Shown: positions 8,225 through 15,746, numbered from the stretch's first letter. The stretch: 45,886 nt of DNA from Chloroflexota bacterium (GCA_029555965.1 JAKQHY010000104.1:1-45886), one strand, 5' to 3'. Numbers and translations: made by a program. Notes: generated by a model from the letters alone, not told the origin.

Positions 8225-8865
8225 CTATTCCATCCTTGCTCTGGGCTGGATCGCCGCCGCAAACCGGTAAGCCTCCCAACCGGTGGCGAGCACCAGGATG
8301 AGGATGGCTGCCAGCAATCCCCAAAAACGTTCTCGGATCAGGGGCTGCGTTGGGGGGATGACCACGGCCTCCACGGTTTGCTTGGGCCATTGCCCCACCA
8401 GCCGGTATTTTGCCAGGGAGAGCGTTGCGGCGGCAGCGAGGAGGTAGGCGGTGATTTCGTACAGCCCGGAACTGGTGAAAATGGCGAAGGTGGGCGGTTG
8501 TTTGCCGCCCGTCGACAGCGTAAAGGAATTGGTCCCCAACGTGACCGCAAAAAGCAACGCCAACAGAGTCACCGTGGAATAGCCCAACGGATAGTCGCGC
8601 GCGGTGCGCAGTACGTTAGGCACGACACCCCCCCCAACATCACAGTCAAGTTGATGGCGAACAACCGCAGCCATTCCAGCCCGACACTGCCGCCGGCCAA
8701 CGTCTCCCCGGCCAACGTTTGCGCCAGATTGCGCCCTTGCAATAGACCTTCGGGCAGGAATAAGTAGCTTAGCGTCCAGGTCCCAAGAAAGAGGAGCATC
8801 ACGCCGCCCCACAAAGCCGCAAAACGGATGACGAGGTTATCGTGTAGCAAGTAATGTTTTGACAT
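8225..8865 (-). pseudogene. SpoIIM-like (DUF95) membrane protein, frameshifted at a G8 run
   Basis: Two overlapping frames together make one membrane protein of about 210 residues. The first, from the ATG at 8865, runs MSKHYLLHDN to INLTVMLGG. The second resumes with VVPNVLRTARDYPLGYSTVT and runs to 8225. The switch coincides with eight consecutive G (C on the plus strand, 8628-8635). The joined product has about five hydrophobic segments and the order of features seen in stage II sporulation protein M (DUF95) proteins, including a late FTSSGLYEITAYLLAA that resembles the family's hG-xEl-A segment; this assignment is moderate. It starts 6 bp after the SDR gene and is followed 34 bp later by the M50 protease, so the three are probably one operon. 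The frame break may be a sequencing error, real decay or phase variation. Confidence 0.6.
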
Positions 8866-8871
8866 CGCAAA

Positions 8872-9654
8872 TCATCCGGCGCGCGCCATCAGGTATTGAC
8901 CAAGGCGCGTCACCAGTCGCCGGGGAGTGAAACGAATGGCGAGCACCAGTAATTTATTGAATAAGCCGGGAATAATGGTCGTTTTCCCTTTCATCATGCT
9001 GGCGTACCCGGCCTGGGCCACCCGGCGCGCAGCCATCGAAGACAGCCGGAACAGGCGAATATCCTCGATATCGGCGCGGCGGGCGAAATCGGTCCGGGTA
9101 GGGCCGGGGCAGAGACACGTCACCGTGACGCCGGTGTGCTCCAAATCTCTGGCAATCGCCTCCGAAAAACTGAGGACGTAGGCTTTGGTCGCACAGTAAA
9201 TGGCGTTGAACGGCGCCGGGGCAAAGCCGCCGGTCGAAGCCACGTTGAGGATGCGCCCGCTGCCGCGTTTGAGCATTTCTGGGAGCAGCCGCATGGTCAG
9301 GTGCGTCAGCGCGGTCAGGTTCACCTGGATGAGGGCCAACTGTGGGGCTACGTCGGTGTCCTGGATCGCCCCGTACACCTGCGTGCCGGCGTTGTTCACC
9401 AGAAAATCCACCGTGATGTCCTGGGCCTGTAGCGTCTGATGTATCACCTCCGGCGCGCCGGGTTGCGCCAGGTCTTGAGGGATCACAATCACATCAACGC
9501 CGTACCTTGTCCGCAGGTCTGCGGCCAGAGATTCCAACCGTTCCCGGTTGCGGGTCACCAACGCCAGATTGACGCCATCTTGGGCGAACAACGGCGCCAA
9601 TTCTCGCCCGATGCCGCTCGATGCTCCTGTAATCAAAGCTGTTTGTCGTTTCAT
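8872..9654 (-). CDS. Short-chain dehydrogenase/reductase (SDR), copy 2
   Basis: A 260-residue NAD(P)-dependent SDR paralogous to 5487-6269, with the same catalytic set: TGASSGIG, NNAG, Ser140, Tyr153 and Lys157. It differs mainly in surface positions (TRNRERLESL, RRVAQAGYASMMKG). GGAGG lies about 10 bases before the ATG. It heads a tight leftward cluster with the SpoIIM-like gene (6-bp gap) and the M50 protease. Upstream is a 217-bp spacer. In it, a TTGACA on the minus strand (9864-9859) could be a -35 element, but no convincing -10 accompanies it. The substrate is unknown. Confidence 0.93.
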   Translation of the reverse strand: MKRQTALITGASSGIGRELAPLFAQDGVNLALVTRNRERLESLAADLRTRYGVDVIVIPQDLAQPGAPEVIHQTLQAQDITVDFLVNNAGTQVYGAIQDTDVAPQLALIQVNLTALTHLTMRLLPEMLKRGSGRILNVASTGGFAPAPFNAIYCATKAYVLSFSEAIARDLEHTGVTVTCLCPGPTRTDFARRADIEDIRLFRLSSMAARRVAQAGYASMMKGKTTIIPGLFNKLLVLAIRFTPRRLVTRLGQYLMARAG

Positions 9655-9871
9655 AGGCCCTAGCCTCCTGGTTGACGTTGCGAAAATAAGCCGTCATCGC
9701 CCACAACCGCAATGACACCCTCGATATTCTACAGGTTTCGCTCGCCCGTGTCATCGGACCAAGGCATAGGCTTATCCTTGTACGCCAGTACAGGTAACGT
9801 TAGACTAACCCGCCGCCCACTCGCGGAACAGTACATCTACGCCCTGCCAAATTGACCATGTCAAGCGAGCC

Positions 9872-10888
9872 TTATGGCACTTGCTCGCTGCCGTCCGCGT
9901 ATCTGGCGAACCGCTTCAGCTCGCGTGGATGGACATTGTCATCGCGCGGCCAGGGCCAGCCCCCAAAGCGCGTGCGGCGATAATCGGCGAAGGCCTGCTG
10001 GATTTCTGTCGTCGTGTTCATGACAAACGGCCCGTGTTGCACCACGGGTTCGTCGATCGGGCGTCCCTGGAGTAACAGCAGAAAGGCATCCTGGTCCGCA
10101 TTTTCCAGAATCACGGGTTGGTCTGCCAGCAGCTCGACGGAATGGTAGTACGGGATACGCATGCCGGCAACGTCAATGTGTGAACCCCGGTAAAAATACA
10201 ATGCCCGGTCTACCTCAAGCGATGCGGCAGGAATCATCCAGCGCGCACCAGCTTCCAATTTGAGCAGCCAGATGCCAACCTCGTTCTCAGCATTGCTGGC
10301 CCACGAATCGGGCGCCGGCGCGGGCGCAGCGACGTCGCCGATTTGGCCGGCTATAACCGTTGCTTCTATCGTTTTGCCACGAGCATCTTTCTCCACATAG
10401 ACCGGAATCTCCTCGGCCCAGAGCATCTTGTAATGCGGCCGGGAAAATTTCCGCGCCTGGGGCAGGTTGAGCCAGATCTGGAACAGTTCCAGTGGATTCG
10501 GCGCGTCTTGGTGAAGCAGTGGGAACATCTCGGCATGTTGCAATCCGGCGCCCGCCGTCATCCATTGCACGTCGCCGTTGCCGTAGCGTCCGGCCGCGCC
10601 GTGGGAATCCGAGTGATCGACAAAGCCGTTCAAGACGACCGTCACCGTTTCGAACCCGCGATGCGGGTGCGCGGGAAAGCCAGGAATGGTTTCGCCGTGA
10701 TACATCCGCCAACTTTGGTTAGTATTGAAATCTTGCCCGAGGTTTCTGCCGGCCAATGAGTCCGCCGGCCCCAGTTGCGCGTTGCCGGCCGGATAGTGAT
10801 CCAGGTGATGTACGCAAAACAGGAACGGATCACGGGTCTCCCAGGTGAAGCCCAACGATTTGATATCAACGATCAGTTTGTTATACAT
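9872..10888 (-). CDS. Pirin family protein, copy 1
   Basis: A 338-residue bicupin. The metal-binding residues of pirins are present: His74 and His76 in HPHRGFETV, and His118 and Glu120 in LQHAEMF. Some bacterial pirins oxidise flavonols such as quercetin; others act as regulators, so the role here is open. The protein is longer than the usual ~230-290 residues, with an insertion containing a run of alternating Ala-Pro (VAAPAPAPDSW) and an extended C-terminal YRRTRFGGWPWPR segment. I start it at the ATG at 10888, preceded by GGGGAAGGG; the same MYNKLIV start occurs in the second copy (44629-45645). It lies downstream of the alpha/beta hydrolase on the same strand, 176 bp away. Confidence 0.92.
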   Translation of the reverse strand: MYNKLIVDIKSLGFTWETRDPFLFCVHHLDHYPAGNAQLGPADSLAGRNLGQDFNTNQSWRMYHGETIPGFPAHPHRGFETVTVVLNGFVDHSDSHGAAGRYGNGDVQWMTAGAGLQHAEMFPLLHQDAPNPLELFQIWLNLPQARKFSRPHYKMLWAEEIPVYVEKDARGKTIEATVIAGQIGDVAAPAPAPDSWASNAENEVGIWLLKLEAGARWMIPAASLEVDRALYFYRGSHIDVAGMRIPYYHSVELLADQPVILENADQDAFLLLLQGRPIDEPVVQHGPFVMNTTTEIQQAFADYRRTRFGGWPWPRDDNVHPRELKRFARYADGSEQVP

Positions 10889-11064
10889 GACGCCCTTCCC
10901 CTTTCTTAGAATGTTAAGATTGTTAGCCAACTCCGCAGTCCAACCCAGTTACTTGCGTCTATTTTAGTGCGAATATGGTTGAATGTCATTCGAGTTTCAT
11001 CCAGGGGAGAGACGAAATCCAACAATCCTGTCCAAAGAAAACAAACCGCGCTACTGCTGTCATA

Positions 11065-11937
11065 TTATGATTGGGCCAGCCATGCCGATACCTGCCGAGT
11101 ATAGTCTGCCGCGCGCTCAGCAAAGGGCAGATGCCCCGCCCCGGCGATGACGGCCAATTCAGCGCCCTTGACCAGGCCGGCGATCTGCTGCGCTTGCGTG
11201 GGCGGCACAATGGGGTCGTGGTCGCCGGTCAGCGCCAACGTGGGCGCGGTGATGCGCGGCAGCCAATCGCTGATGTCAATCTCCGGCATTCGGTAAAAGT
11301 AGTGGATTATGGCCTCCAGATCGAGTCGCTTGAAAGCCGGATACGCGCGGCGCATCATATCCGGCAAATCAGGATAGGCGTAAAACGCACGCGCGTCGGC
11401 GACGTAAATGCGCATGACGGCTTTGAGCAAAGCCGGAGATAGGCCGACCAGTTTGTAGAGCGCCTTGTACACCGCGCGTCCCGGCGCGCCGCTGCGCCCC
11501 AGCGTTTGATACAGCCCCAATGCGCCTGTCCAGCGCCCCTGCGCAAAGCCGGAGACGCTGACGACGCGCCGGGTCAGGGCCGGCGTGGACGCAGCCACCG
11601 CCAACGCCGCAAACCCGCCGGTAGAATGGCCAATGAGTGTGACGGGACGGTCGCCCACCAACTCGCGGATTGCTGCGACCAGCACGTGGGCGATCATCTC
11701 TGCGGTGAGCGCCTCGGGCCGCAAAGAGGCCGGAAAGGTTGCCGGAAAATGTCCCGGCAGGCTGAGCGAATAGCACGGCCCTTGCGCGAGTACGCAGGGC
11801 GGTTGAAGCGCCCAGGCATAAATCGAACTGGTGATGCCGTGCAGCAAAATCACCGGCTCGCCCGCTGTGCCGGGGTTCAGGCAGAGAGCCGCCAATTGGT
11901 GGCCGTCAATGTGCAAGACGATCGGGTCTGAAGTCAT
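11065..11937 (-). CDS. Alpha/beta hydrolase
   Basis: A complete 290-residue cytoplasmic alpha/beta-fold hydrolase. LLHGITSS (residues 31-38) forms the oxyanion-hole region, GHSTGG (103-108) carries nucleophile Ser105, LTGDHDPIVPP the acid Asp, and AGAGHLPF the catalytic His. A mostly helical cap (LYQTLGRSGAPGRAVYKALYK...) lies between. No signal peptide is present. Its substrate cannot be inferred. A truncated second copy lies at 6771-7030. The gene follows the decayed flavoprotein gene by 47 bp and, through it, the Pho-type promoter at 12.9 kb, so it may belong to that transcript. Confidence 0.9.
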   Translation of the reverse strand: MTSDPIVLHIDGHQLAALCLNPGTAGEPVILLHGITSSIYAWALQPPCVLAQGPCYSLSLPGHFPATFPASLRPEALTAEMIAHVLVAAIRELVGDRPVTLIGHSTGGFAALAVAASTPALTRRVVSVSGFAQGRWTGALGLYQTLGRSGAPGRAVYKALYKLVGLSPALLKAVMRIYVADARAFYAYPDLPDMMRRAYPAFKRLDLEAIIHYFYRMPEIDISDWLPRITAPTLALTGDHDPIVPPTQAQQIAGLVKGAELAVIAGAGHLPFAERAADYTRQVSAWLAQS

Positions 11938-11984
11938 AAACGCTGTGCCTCAATCTCTCTTCATAGTCTTGTCTCTCTCCCTGG

Positions 11985-12429
11985 TCATCGCCGCTCCCAG
12001 CCAATCCAGGCCCAGGTCAGCCAGCTTTTTGAGAGCCGTACCGGGTAATAGTAATCCGACGCAAACCAGCCCTGCTCGGTGAAGTAGGTGTAGTTGCAGT
12101 AGTGCTCGTCGAGATTCAGTTTCATACTCGTGCGGGCCATCCTGAATGCCGTCAGCTTGAATAAAGTGGGGGGCCGGATAAGCGGGTTTTGTAAGTTGCG
12201 CGTAAAAGCGGCGGCTGGCTGCGCCAGCGTCTGGTCTATCTTGCGCTATGCGCTGGCCGACATCGGTTCCAACGCAGTGAGAGGTTCGTTTCCGCCAGAT
12301 ACACCGTCTCAAAGGCCAGCGGGACAGCTTGCGCCGCGGCCAGCCGCTCCATATGCTTCTCAACCCACTGCACAATCCGGGCGGTATTCCCCTTCTACCT
12401 GCCGTTGCTCATCAAGCCAGAATGTTCAC
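11985..12429 (-). pseudogene. Iron-sulfur flavoprotein / NADPH-dependent FMN reductase, decayed copy with internal deletion
   Basis: The sequence begins with a textbook signal: AAGGAG, five bases, then GTG at 12429, reading MNILA. After a one-base shift comes SNGR-stop-KGNTARIVQWVEKHME, the flavodoxin-type phosphate loop. FETVYLAETNLSL follows, equivalent to FETLYLGDMDL in the intact paralogue at 38972-39754. Frames then break, and the cysteine cluster and central domain are gone. The C-terminus resumes as IDQTLAQPAAAFTRNLQNP and EQGWFASDYYYPVRLS before TGA. The remnant is 445 bp against 783 bp in the intact copy. It sits between the lipoprotein and hydrolase genes, the same position relative to the lipoprotein as the intact copy in the right block. 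Confidence 0.75.
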
Positions 12430-12483
12430 CGCAACTCCTTATCTATGCCCCGTGATTCGTCATGCGTCATTCATAATTCGCCA

Positions 12484-12849
12484 TTACGGTGTTTGCTTCG
12501 TGGCCTTCCAGGTCCCGCGCGCTTCACCTTGATGGGACCAGACGCCGCTCATCTCCTCCGCGTTGGCGAGCGTCCCCTCCCACGTTTCGTCGCCCGTCAG
12601 TTTGAGGTTGCCGCCCTTGACGGTGTACTCACCCTCGTATTCTACCGTGTAGATATTCACCTGCAAATACGTTCCCTTGTCCGGTTCTCCGCTGAAGGTG
12701 ATCGTCCCGATGTCATAGGTAGCGCCATCCGCTAGCTCCATCGTATAGTCCCATGTGCCCCGGATGTCATAGTCCGCCTTCCCGCCGCAGGCTGTACACA
12801 ACATAACGATTATCATTACGGAACCACAGAATGAGAGCCACTGGCGCAT
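12484..12849 (-). CDS. Small lipoprotein, copy 1
   Basis: A 121-residue secreted protein with a hydrophobic signal peptide and lipobox LCTAC (lipidated Cys21). The mature part is a compact beta-rich domain with regularly spaced glycine/threonine strands: DYDIRGTWDYTMELADGATY, GTITFSGEPDKGTYLQVNIY and GEARGTWKATKQTP. This resembles small lipocalin- or beta-sandwich-type bacterial lipoproteins, but I do not recognise a named family. The ATG at 12849 has AGGAG seven bases upstream. The gene is the first downstream of one of the six 11-bp-periodic promoters, so it is probably controlled with the alkaline phosphatase. A closely similar copy lies at 38571-38936 without that promoter. Confidence 0.85.
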   Translation of the reverse strand: MRQWLSFCGSVMIIVMLCTACGGKADYDIRGTWDYTMELADGATYDIGTITFSGEPDKGTYLQVNIYTVEYEGEYTVKGGNLKLTGDETWEGTLANAEEMSGVWSHQGEARGTWKATKQTP

Positions 12850-12890
12850 AGATCTACTCCTGTTGTGAGTTTTTGTCTTACATCCCATTC

Positions 12891-12944
12891 ATTATACGGG
12901 GACTTCTTTAACAGTGCGTTAAAGTCCTGTAAACATTGCTTTAA
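12891..12944 (-). promoter_or_regulatory. Pho-box-like promoter P1 (four 11-bp repeats and -10)
   Basis: On the minus strand the boxes TTAAA, TTTAC, TTAAC and TTAAA begin at 12944, 12933, 12922 and 12911, exactly 11 bp apart. A perfect TATAAT begins at 12896, 15 nt after the start of the last box. Predicted transcription starts near 12884, giving a leader of about 35 nt with AGGAG before the lipoprotein gene. Confidence 0.72.
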
Positions 12945-12959
12945 GCTTTCCTGATAGAC

Positions 12960-12987
12960 TTGACAAAACCCATGTATATGACAGAAT
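12960..12987 (+). promoter_or_regulatory. Putative sigma70-type promoter of the flavoprotein/TetR operon
   Basis: A perfect -35 TTGACA (12960-12965) is followed after 16 bp by CAGAAT (12982-12987), a weak -10. It points rightward into the flavoprotein gene starting at 13026 and lies back to back with promoter P1. The -10 match is poor, so the call is tentative. Confidence 0.4.
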
Positions 12988-13025
12988 GTAAGCAACCACT
13001 TGCTTGCACAAGAAAGGACAAAGCA

Positions 13026-13835
13026 ATGCCACACATCATTCTTTTGAACGGCGCTCCGCGCAAAACCGGCAACACGCTGCGCATCGCCGAATGGGTTGCC
13101 GAGGGCGCGCAACAGCAGGGCGCCGACGTTACCGTCATCCACTTGACCGACGAGCGCATTGACCATTGCCAGGGCTGCGAGACCTGCGCGCGCACCGGGC
13201 GCTGCATCATCCAGGACGACCACGAGGCTATCTGCCAACAGTTGGAACAAGCGCAGGGCGTCATCGTTTGCGCGCCGGTCTACGGCGGCTTCTATTCCTC
13301 GGTGCTCAAGACGTTTCTCGACCGGCTCACCTGCACTTTGGGGTTCACCGGTCGTTTCGCACACCTGTGTGCCGTCGGCGTCACCACCGCGCGTTATGAC
13401 TTCCGCGCCAAAAACGCCAAAGACATCGCCGCCGCGCTCGGCAGTAGTTGGCTTAACCCCGGTTACGTGAGCGGCACCATCCACAAACAGGTGATGGACA
13501 CGAAAAAGAGCCGGAACATCGTAGTGTCGCCGGAAAACAGCCCGCGTCTGTACGCTGCCGCCATCAAGATGGGGGGCAAACTGGTGGCGGACATTCAGCA
13601 AGAGAAACGCGGCGCGCTGCCGCTGCCGGTACGGCTGCTGTTCCGGCATCTAGTGCTGCCCGGCATCGCCAAAATCCTGGTCAACGAACAGGGCAAACTG
13701 CCGTTCTTGTACCAGAAAATGGAAGAGCAGGGGATCATCAACGCGACTTTGCTCCGCCGACACGCGGCGCAGATGCAGCGTCTGTCGCCTGACCGCCCCT
13801 GGAAAACCGGCGAGAAGGTCAAGTTTACACCGTGA
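13026..13835 (+). CDS. Iron-sulfur flavoprotein-like NAD(P)H-dependent FMN reductase
   Basis: A 269-residue cytoplasmic redox protein with a flavodoxin-like fold. LNGAPRKTGNTLRIAE (residues 7-22) forms the FMN phosphate loop. Cys48, Cys51, Cys54 and Cys60 make the CX2CX2CX5C cluster of archaeal/bacterial iron-sulfur flavoproteins (Isf), which bind 4Fe-4S. APVYGGFYSSVLKTFLDR contacts the flavin ring. It should pass electrons from reduced ferredoxin or NAD(P)H to an unknown acceptor. The C-terminal ~110 residues are longer than in minimal Isf and partly basic. AAGGA precedes the ATG. The TetR gene follows after 9 bp, so one mRNA is likely. A second family member is at 38972-39754 and a dead one at 11985-12429. 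Confidence 0.88.
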   Translation: MPHIILLNGAPRKTGNTLRIAEWVAEGAQQQGADVTVIHLTDERIDHCQGCETCARTGRCIIQDDHEAICQQLEQAQGVIVCAPVYGGFYSSVLKTFLDRLTCTLGFTGRFAHLCAVGVTTARYDFRAKNAKDIAAALGSSWLNPGYVSGTIHKQVMDTKKSRNIVVSPENSPRLYAAAIKMGGKLVADIQQEKRGALPLPVRLLFRHLVLPGIAKILVNEQGKLPFLYQKMEEQGIINATLLRRHAAQMQRLSPDRPWKTGEKVKFTP

Positions 13836-13844
13836 GGTGCCCCA

Positions 13845-14432
13845 ATGCCCGCTGAAGATGATACTCGCCAACGCATCCTTGAGGCCGCCGCGCAAGTTTT
13901 CTCCGCGCGCGGTTACGCCGGCGCCACTACGCGCGCGCTTGCCGCCGCCGCCGGCGTCAATGAGGTCACGCTGTTCCGGCATTTCGGAACCAAGCAAGGC
14001 TTATTCCAGGCCGTTGTGGAGCAATTTTCCGCTGTGCCAGGGTTAGCCGCCAGAGCCGCGCAATTAACAGGTGACTATCGCGCCGATTTAACGCGCATCG
14101 CGCAGCATTATCTGGCGATGCTGCACCGCAATCGCCGCGCCATTTTGATGACGATGACCGAGGCGCAGCGCCAGCCCGAAATCCGCCCCGTCATCGCCGC
14201 CACACCGGCCCGGCAGCGGGCTATGCTGGCGGGGTATCTGCGCCAACAAATCGCAAATGGTATCGCGCGCGACCTGCCCAACCCTGAGTTGACCGCGCAG
14301 GCGTTCTTCGGCATGTTCTTCGAATACAGCCTGGCACAACTGTTGGACGAGCCGGGCGCGCCACAGCCTGCTGACGAGGACGTGATCGCAGAATTCGTGG
14401 ATATGTTTGTGCGGGGAACGCTAAAAGCGTAA
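13845..14432 (+). CDS. TetR/AcrR family transcriptional regulator
   Basis: A 195-residue one-component repressor-type regulator. The N-terminal helix-turn-helix is clear: RQRILEAAAQVFSARGYAGA followed by TTRALAAAAGVNEVTLFRHF and GTKQGLF (about residues 8-55). The remainder is the all-helical ligand-binding/dimerisation domain, with no recognisable ligand signature. It starts 9 bp after the flavoprotein gene, whose stop codon lies within its GAGGTG ribosome-binding region, so translation is probably coupled. A perfect 10-bp inverted repeat just after its stop codon is a candidate operator. Confidence 0.92.
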   Translation: MPAEDDTRQRILEAAAQVFSARGYAGATTRALAAAAGVNEVTLFRHFGTKQGLFQAVVEQFSAVPGLAARAAQLTGDYRADLTRIAQHYLAMLHRNRRAILMTMTEAQRQPEIRPVIAATPARQRAMLAGYLRQQIANGIARDLPNPELTAQAFFGMFFEYSLAQLLDEPGAPQPADEDVIAEFVDMFVRGTLKA

Positions 14433-14433
14433 A

Positions 14434-14467
14434 CAGTAGACGGGGCCGTCTACTGTCTACCGTCTAC
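14434..14467 (+). promoter_or_regulatory. Perfect inverted repeat between tetR and HXXEE gene (candidate operator or hairpin)
   Basis: CAGTAGACGG (14434-14443) and CCGTCTACTG (14446-14455) are exact inverted 10-mers separated by GG. Two more half-sites follow (GTCTAC at 14455-14460 and 14462-14467). The 22-bp dyad beside a TetR gene fits an operator, but it could also form an RNA hairpin. No T-run follows, so it is not a standard terminator. Confidence 0.5.
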
Positions 14468-14481
14468 CCCAAAGGAGACCC

Positions 14482-14973
14482 ATGACAAAACTCAAGTCGC
14501 TGACATTGGAACACCTGATTTCAGGCACACTGCTGCTTTACGTCACCGTCCATCTATTGGAAGAAGGGCTTTTTGGCTTCCCGGCCTGGGCCAATCTGCG
14601 TTGGGGCATTCCCGGCTACGACTTCCCCAAGTGGCTGATGCACAATGGCTACTTTGCCGCTTTTCTCGTGGCGGGATACTTCCTCTATCGCCGCAACCGC
14701 GAGAAGTGGCTGGCGGCCGGCGTCGGCATTGTGGTGTGGGGCGCGCTGAACTGCCTCAACCACTTCGTCTTCACCGGTCTCTTCCTTGAATACTCGCCCG
14801 GTCTGTTTACCGGCTTTCTTTTTGGTCTCATGGCCATCCTTGCTGTGCAACGCCTGCGTGATGCCCAACTACTGACCTGGAAATTCGCATTGGCTGCCCT
14901 CGGCTTTGGCGTGCTTTATTGGGCCTTGCCCATCGGCGCGTTCCTCGCGGTGGACATCGGCCTGGGGCTTTGA
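14482..14973 (+). CDS. HXXEE domain membrane protein
   Basis: A 163-residue membrane protein with the family-defining motif HLLEE (His24, Glu27, Glu28) in the first helix. About four more hydrophobic segments follow, and a second His pair region at NCLNHFVFTGLFLEYS. HXXEE proteins are thought to use the His/Glu residues for a metal or catalytic centre in the membrane; the reaction is unknown. AAAGGAG lies five bases before the ATG. It is the third gene of the flavoprotein-TetR cluster, 49 bp after tetR, across the inverted repeat, which suggests control by that TetR. Confidence 0.85.
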   Translation: MTKLKSLTLEHLISGTLLLYVTVHLLEEGLFGFPAWANLRWGIPGYDFPKWLMHNGYFAAFLVAGYFLYRRNREKWLAAGVGIVVWGALNCLNHFVFTGLFLEYSPGLFTGFLFGLMAILAVQRLRDAQLLTWKFALAALGFGVLYWALPIGAFLAVDIGLGL

Positions 14974-15144
14974 ATGCGCCGAGCAACCTGGACAATAACC
15001 CCATCCCACGGTCGCCATGAGCAGCAGGGCGCCCACCGCCACCCACGTATCGCGCGTCGGCTGCCAACGAAATGTGAGAGCCTCCTTGCGGTGTACAATC
15101 GCGATAATGACAAAGACAATTAACCCCATAAAAAACTGTTCCAT
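14869..15144 (-). CDS. Small membrane protein, probably with a readthrough C-terminus
   Basis: The 91-residue frame from the ATG at 15144 begins with two hydrophobic helices (MEQFFMGLIVFVIIAIVHRK; then TWVAVGALLLMATVGWG). The C-terminal ~40 residues are polar and lie antisense to the HXXEE gene, so they are probably translated from what was once non-coding DNA after a truncation. The start overlaps the preceding frame's stop region (TAAGATG), with GGGGCAGG before it, which supports coupled translation. No family was recognised. Confidence 0.45.
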   Translation of the reverse strand: MEQFFMGLIVFVIIAIVHRKEALTFRWQPTRDTWVAVGALLLMATVGWGYCPGCSAHSKPQADVHREERADGQGPIKHAKAEGSQCEFPGQ

Positions 15145-15145
15145 C

Positions 15146-15496
15146 TTACCTGCCCCCAAATATCTCAAGATCAGGATGCCGCATGGCCTCCTCATAAATC
15201 GGACCACGCGCCAAAAAGCTCAATCCATAACCACTGCCGATCACGCTCAGTAATCGCGTCTCCGGCATCATGGGTATTTCCGGCGGAAGCACGACGCACT
15301 CGTTGCCGAATTGGCTGCGTCCTAACTCACGTAGTCCACGCCACCCCGCTTTGCGTCGCTCTCCGCCGTAAGCCGCACTGTGCTGACCGTAGCGTGCAGC
15401 CGATAGCCGCCGAATTTCAGGGCCGACGCCGGCCAGGGTCGCGCTCGCAGCCAGCAAGAGCACGAAACACGCCAACAACACGGCCCGGCGCATCAT
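15146..15496 (-). CDS. Secreted protein of unknown function
   Basis: A 116-residue frame beginning MMRRAVLLACFVLLLAASATLAG, a strong signal peptide with a likely AxA cleavage site. It continues with a polar region containing GNECVVLPPEIPMMPETRLL and ends ...EAMRHPDLEIFGGR. The start overlaps the previous stop as ATGA (15496-15493) and its stop almost abuts the next start, so three small leftward frames are translationally coupled below promoter P2. The family is unknown. The middle may be shortened, because the basic GGERRKAGWRGLREL stretch is unlike the rest. Confidence 0.5.
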   Translation of the reverse strand: MMRRAVLLACFVLLLAASATLAGVGPEIRRLSAARYGQHSAAYGGERRKAGWRGLRELGRSQFGNECVVLPPEIPMMPETRLLSVIGSGYGLSFLARGPIYEEAMRHPDLEIFGGR

Positions 15497-15627
15497 GGTT
15501 GAGATCCGGCCGGCGCAGCTTGAGCCGTTCCCGGCGCCGGAGCCAGGCGCGAGTTCTCATAGTTCAACCATTTGGCGACGATACGATACGAGAACGCTAC
15601 CGCGTCATCGCCGGCGCGCCGCCGCAC
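15493..15627 (-). pseudogene. Fragment of a protein with a GDDxVxFSYRxVAKxL motif
   Basis: A short frame from a GTG at 15627 reads RRRAGDDAVAFSYRIVAKWL and then NYENSRLAPAPGTAQAAPAG to a TGA that overlaps the next start codon. The segment RAGDDAVAFSYRIVAK matches RAGDDTVEFSYRLVAK at the end of the fragment at 37990-38253, so both derive from one unidentified family. The upstream part can be read in-frame back to about 15650 but without a start, indicating truncation or frameshift. It is the first frame downstream of promoter P2. Confidence 0.45.
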
Positions 15628-15692
15628 CTCAATAGGTTTCCATTTCGACTTCTTTGATTGAGATTTTCTGATGAGATGCCGGGATGCTAGCC

Positions 15693-15746
15693 ATTATAGA
15701 GGTCTATCTTTAGCGATTGGTTAAGTGGATGTAAAGGCTGCTTTAA
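15693..15746 (-). promoter_or_regulatory. Pho-box-like promoter P2
   Basis: On the minus strand TTAAA, TTTAC, TTAAC and CTAAA begin at 15746, 15735, 15724 and 15713, 11 bp apart. A perfect TATAAT begins at 15698, again 15 nt after the last box. The box series is nearly the same as at P1. It points left into the three small coupled frames (15627-14869). Confidence 0.7.

Noticed and set aside
9494-9754. Alternative upstream frame overlapping the SDR start
   Set aside because: It lacks a ribosome-binding site and overlaps the well-supported SDR start in another frame.
10906-10926. TTAG/TTAA/TTAG cluster before the pirin gene
   Set aside because: Spacings are 8 and 9 bp, not 11, and no -10 hexamer fits.
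12960-13025. Upstream ATG at 12960 as start of the flavoprotein
   Set aside because: The added residues overlap the putative promoter, and the family start MPHIILLNG with a ribosome-binding site is at 13026.
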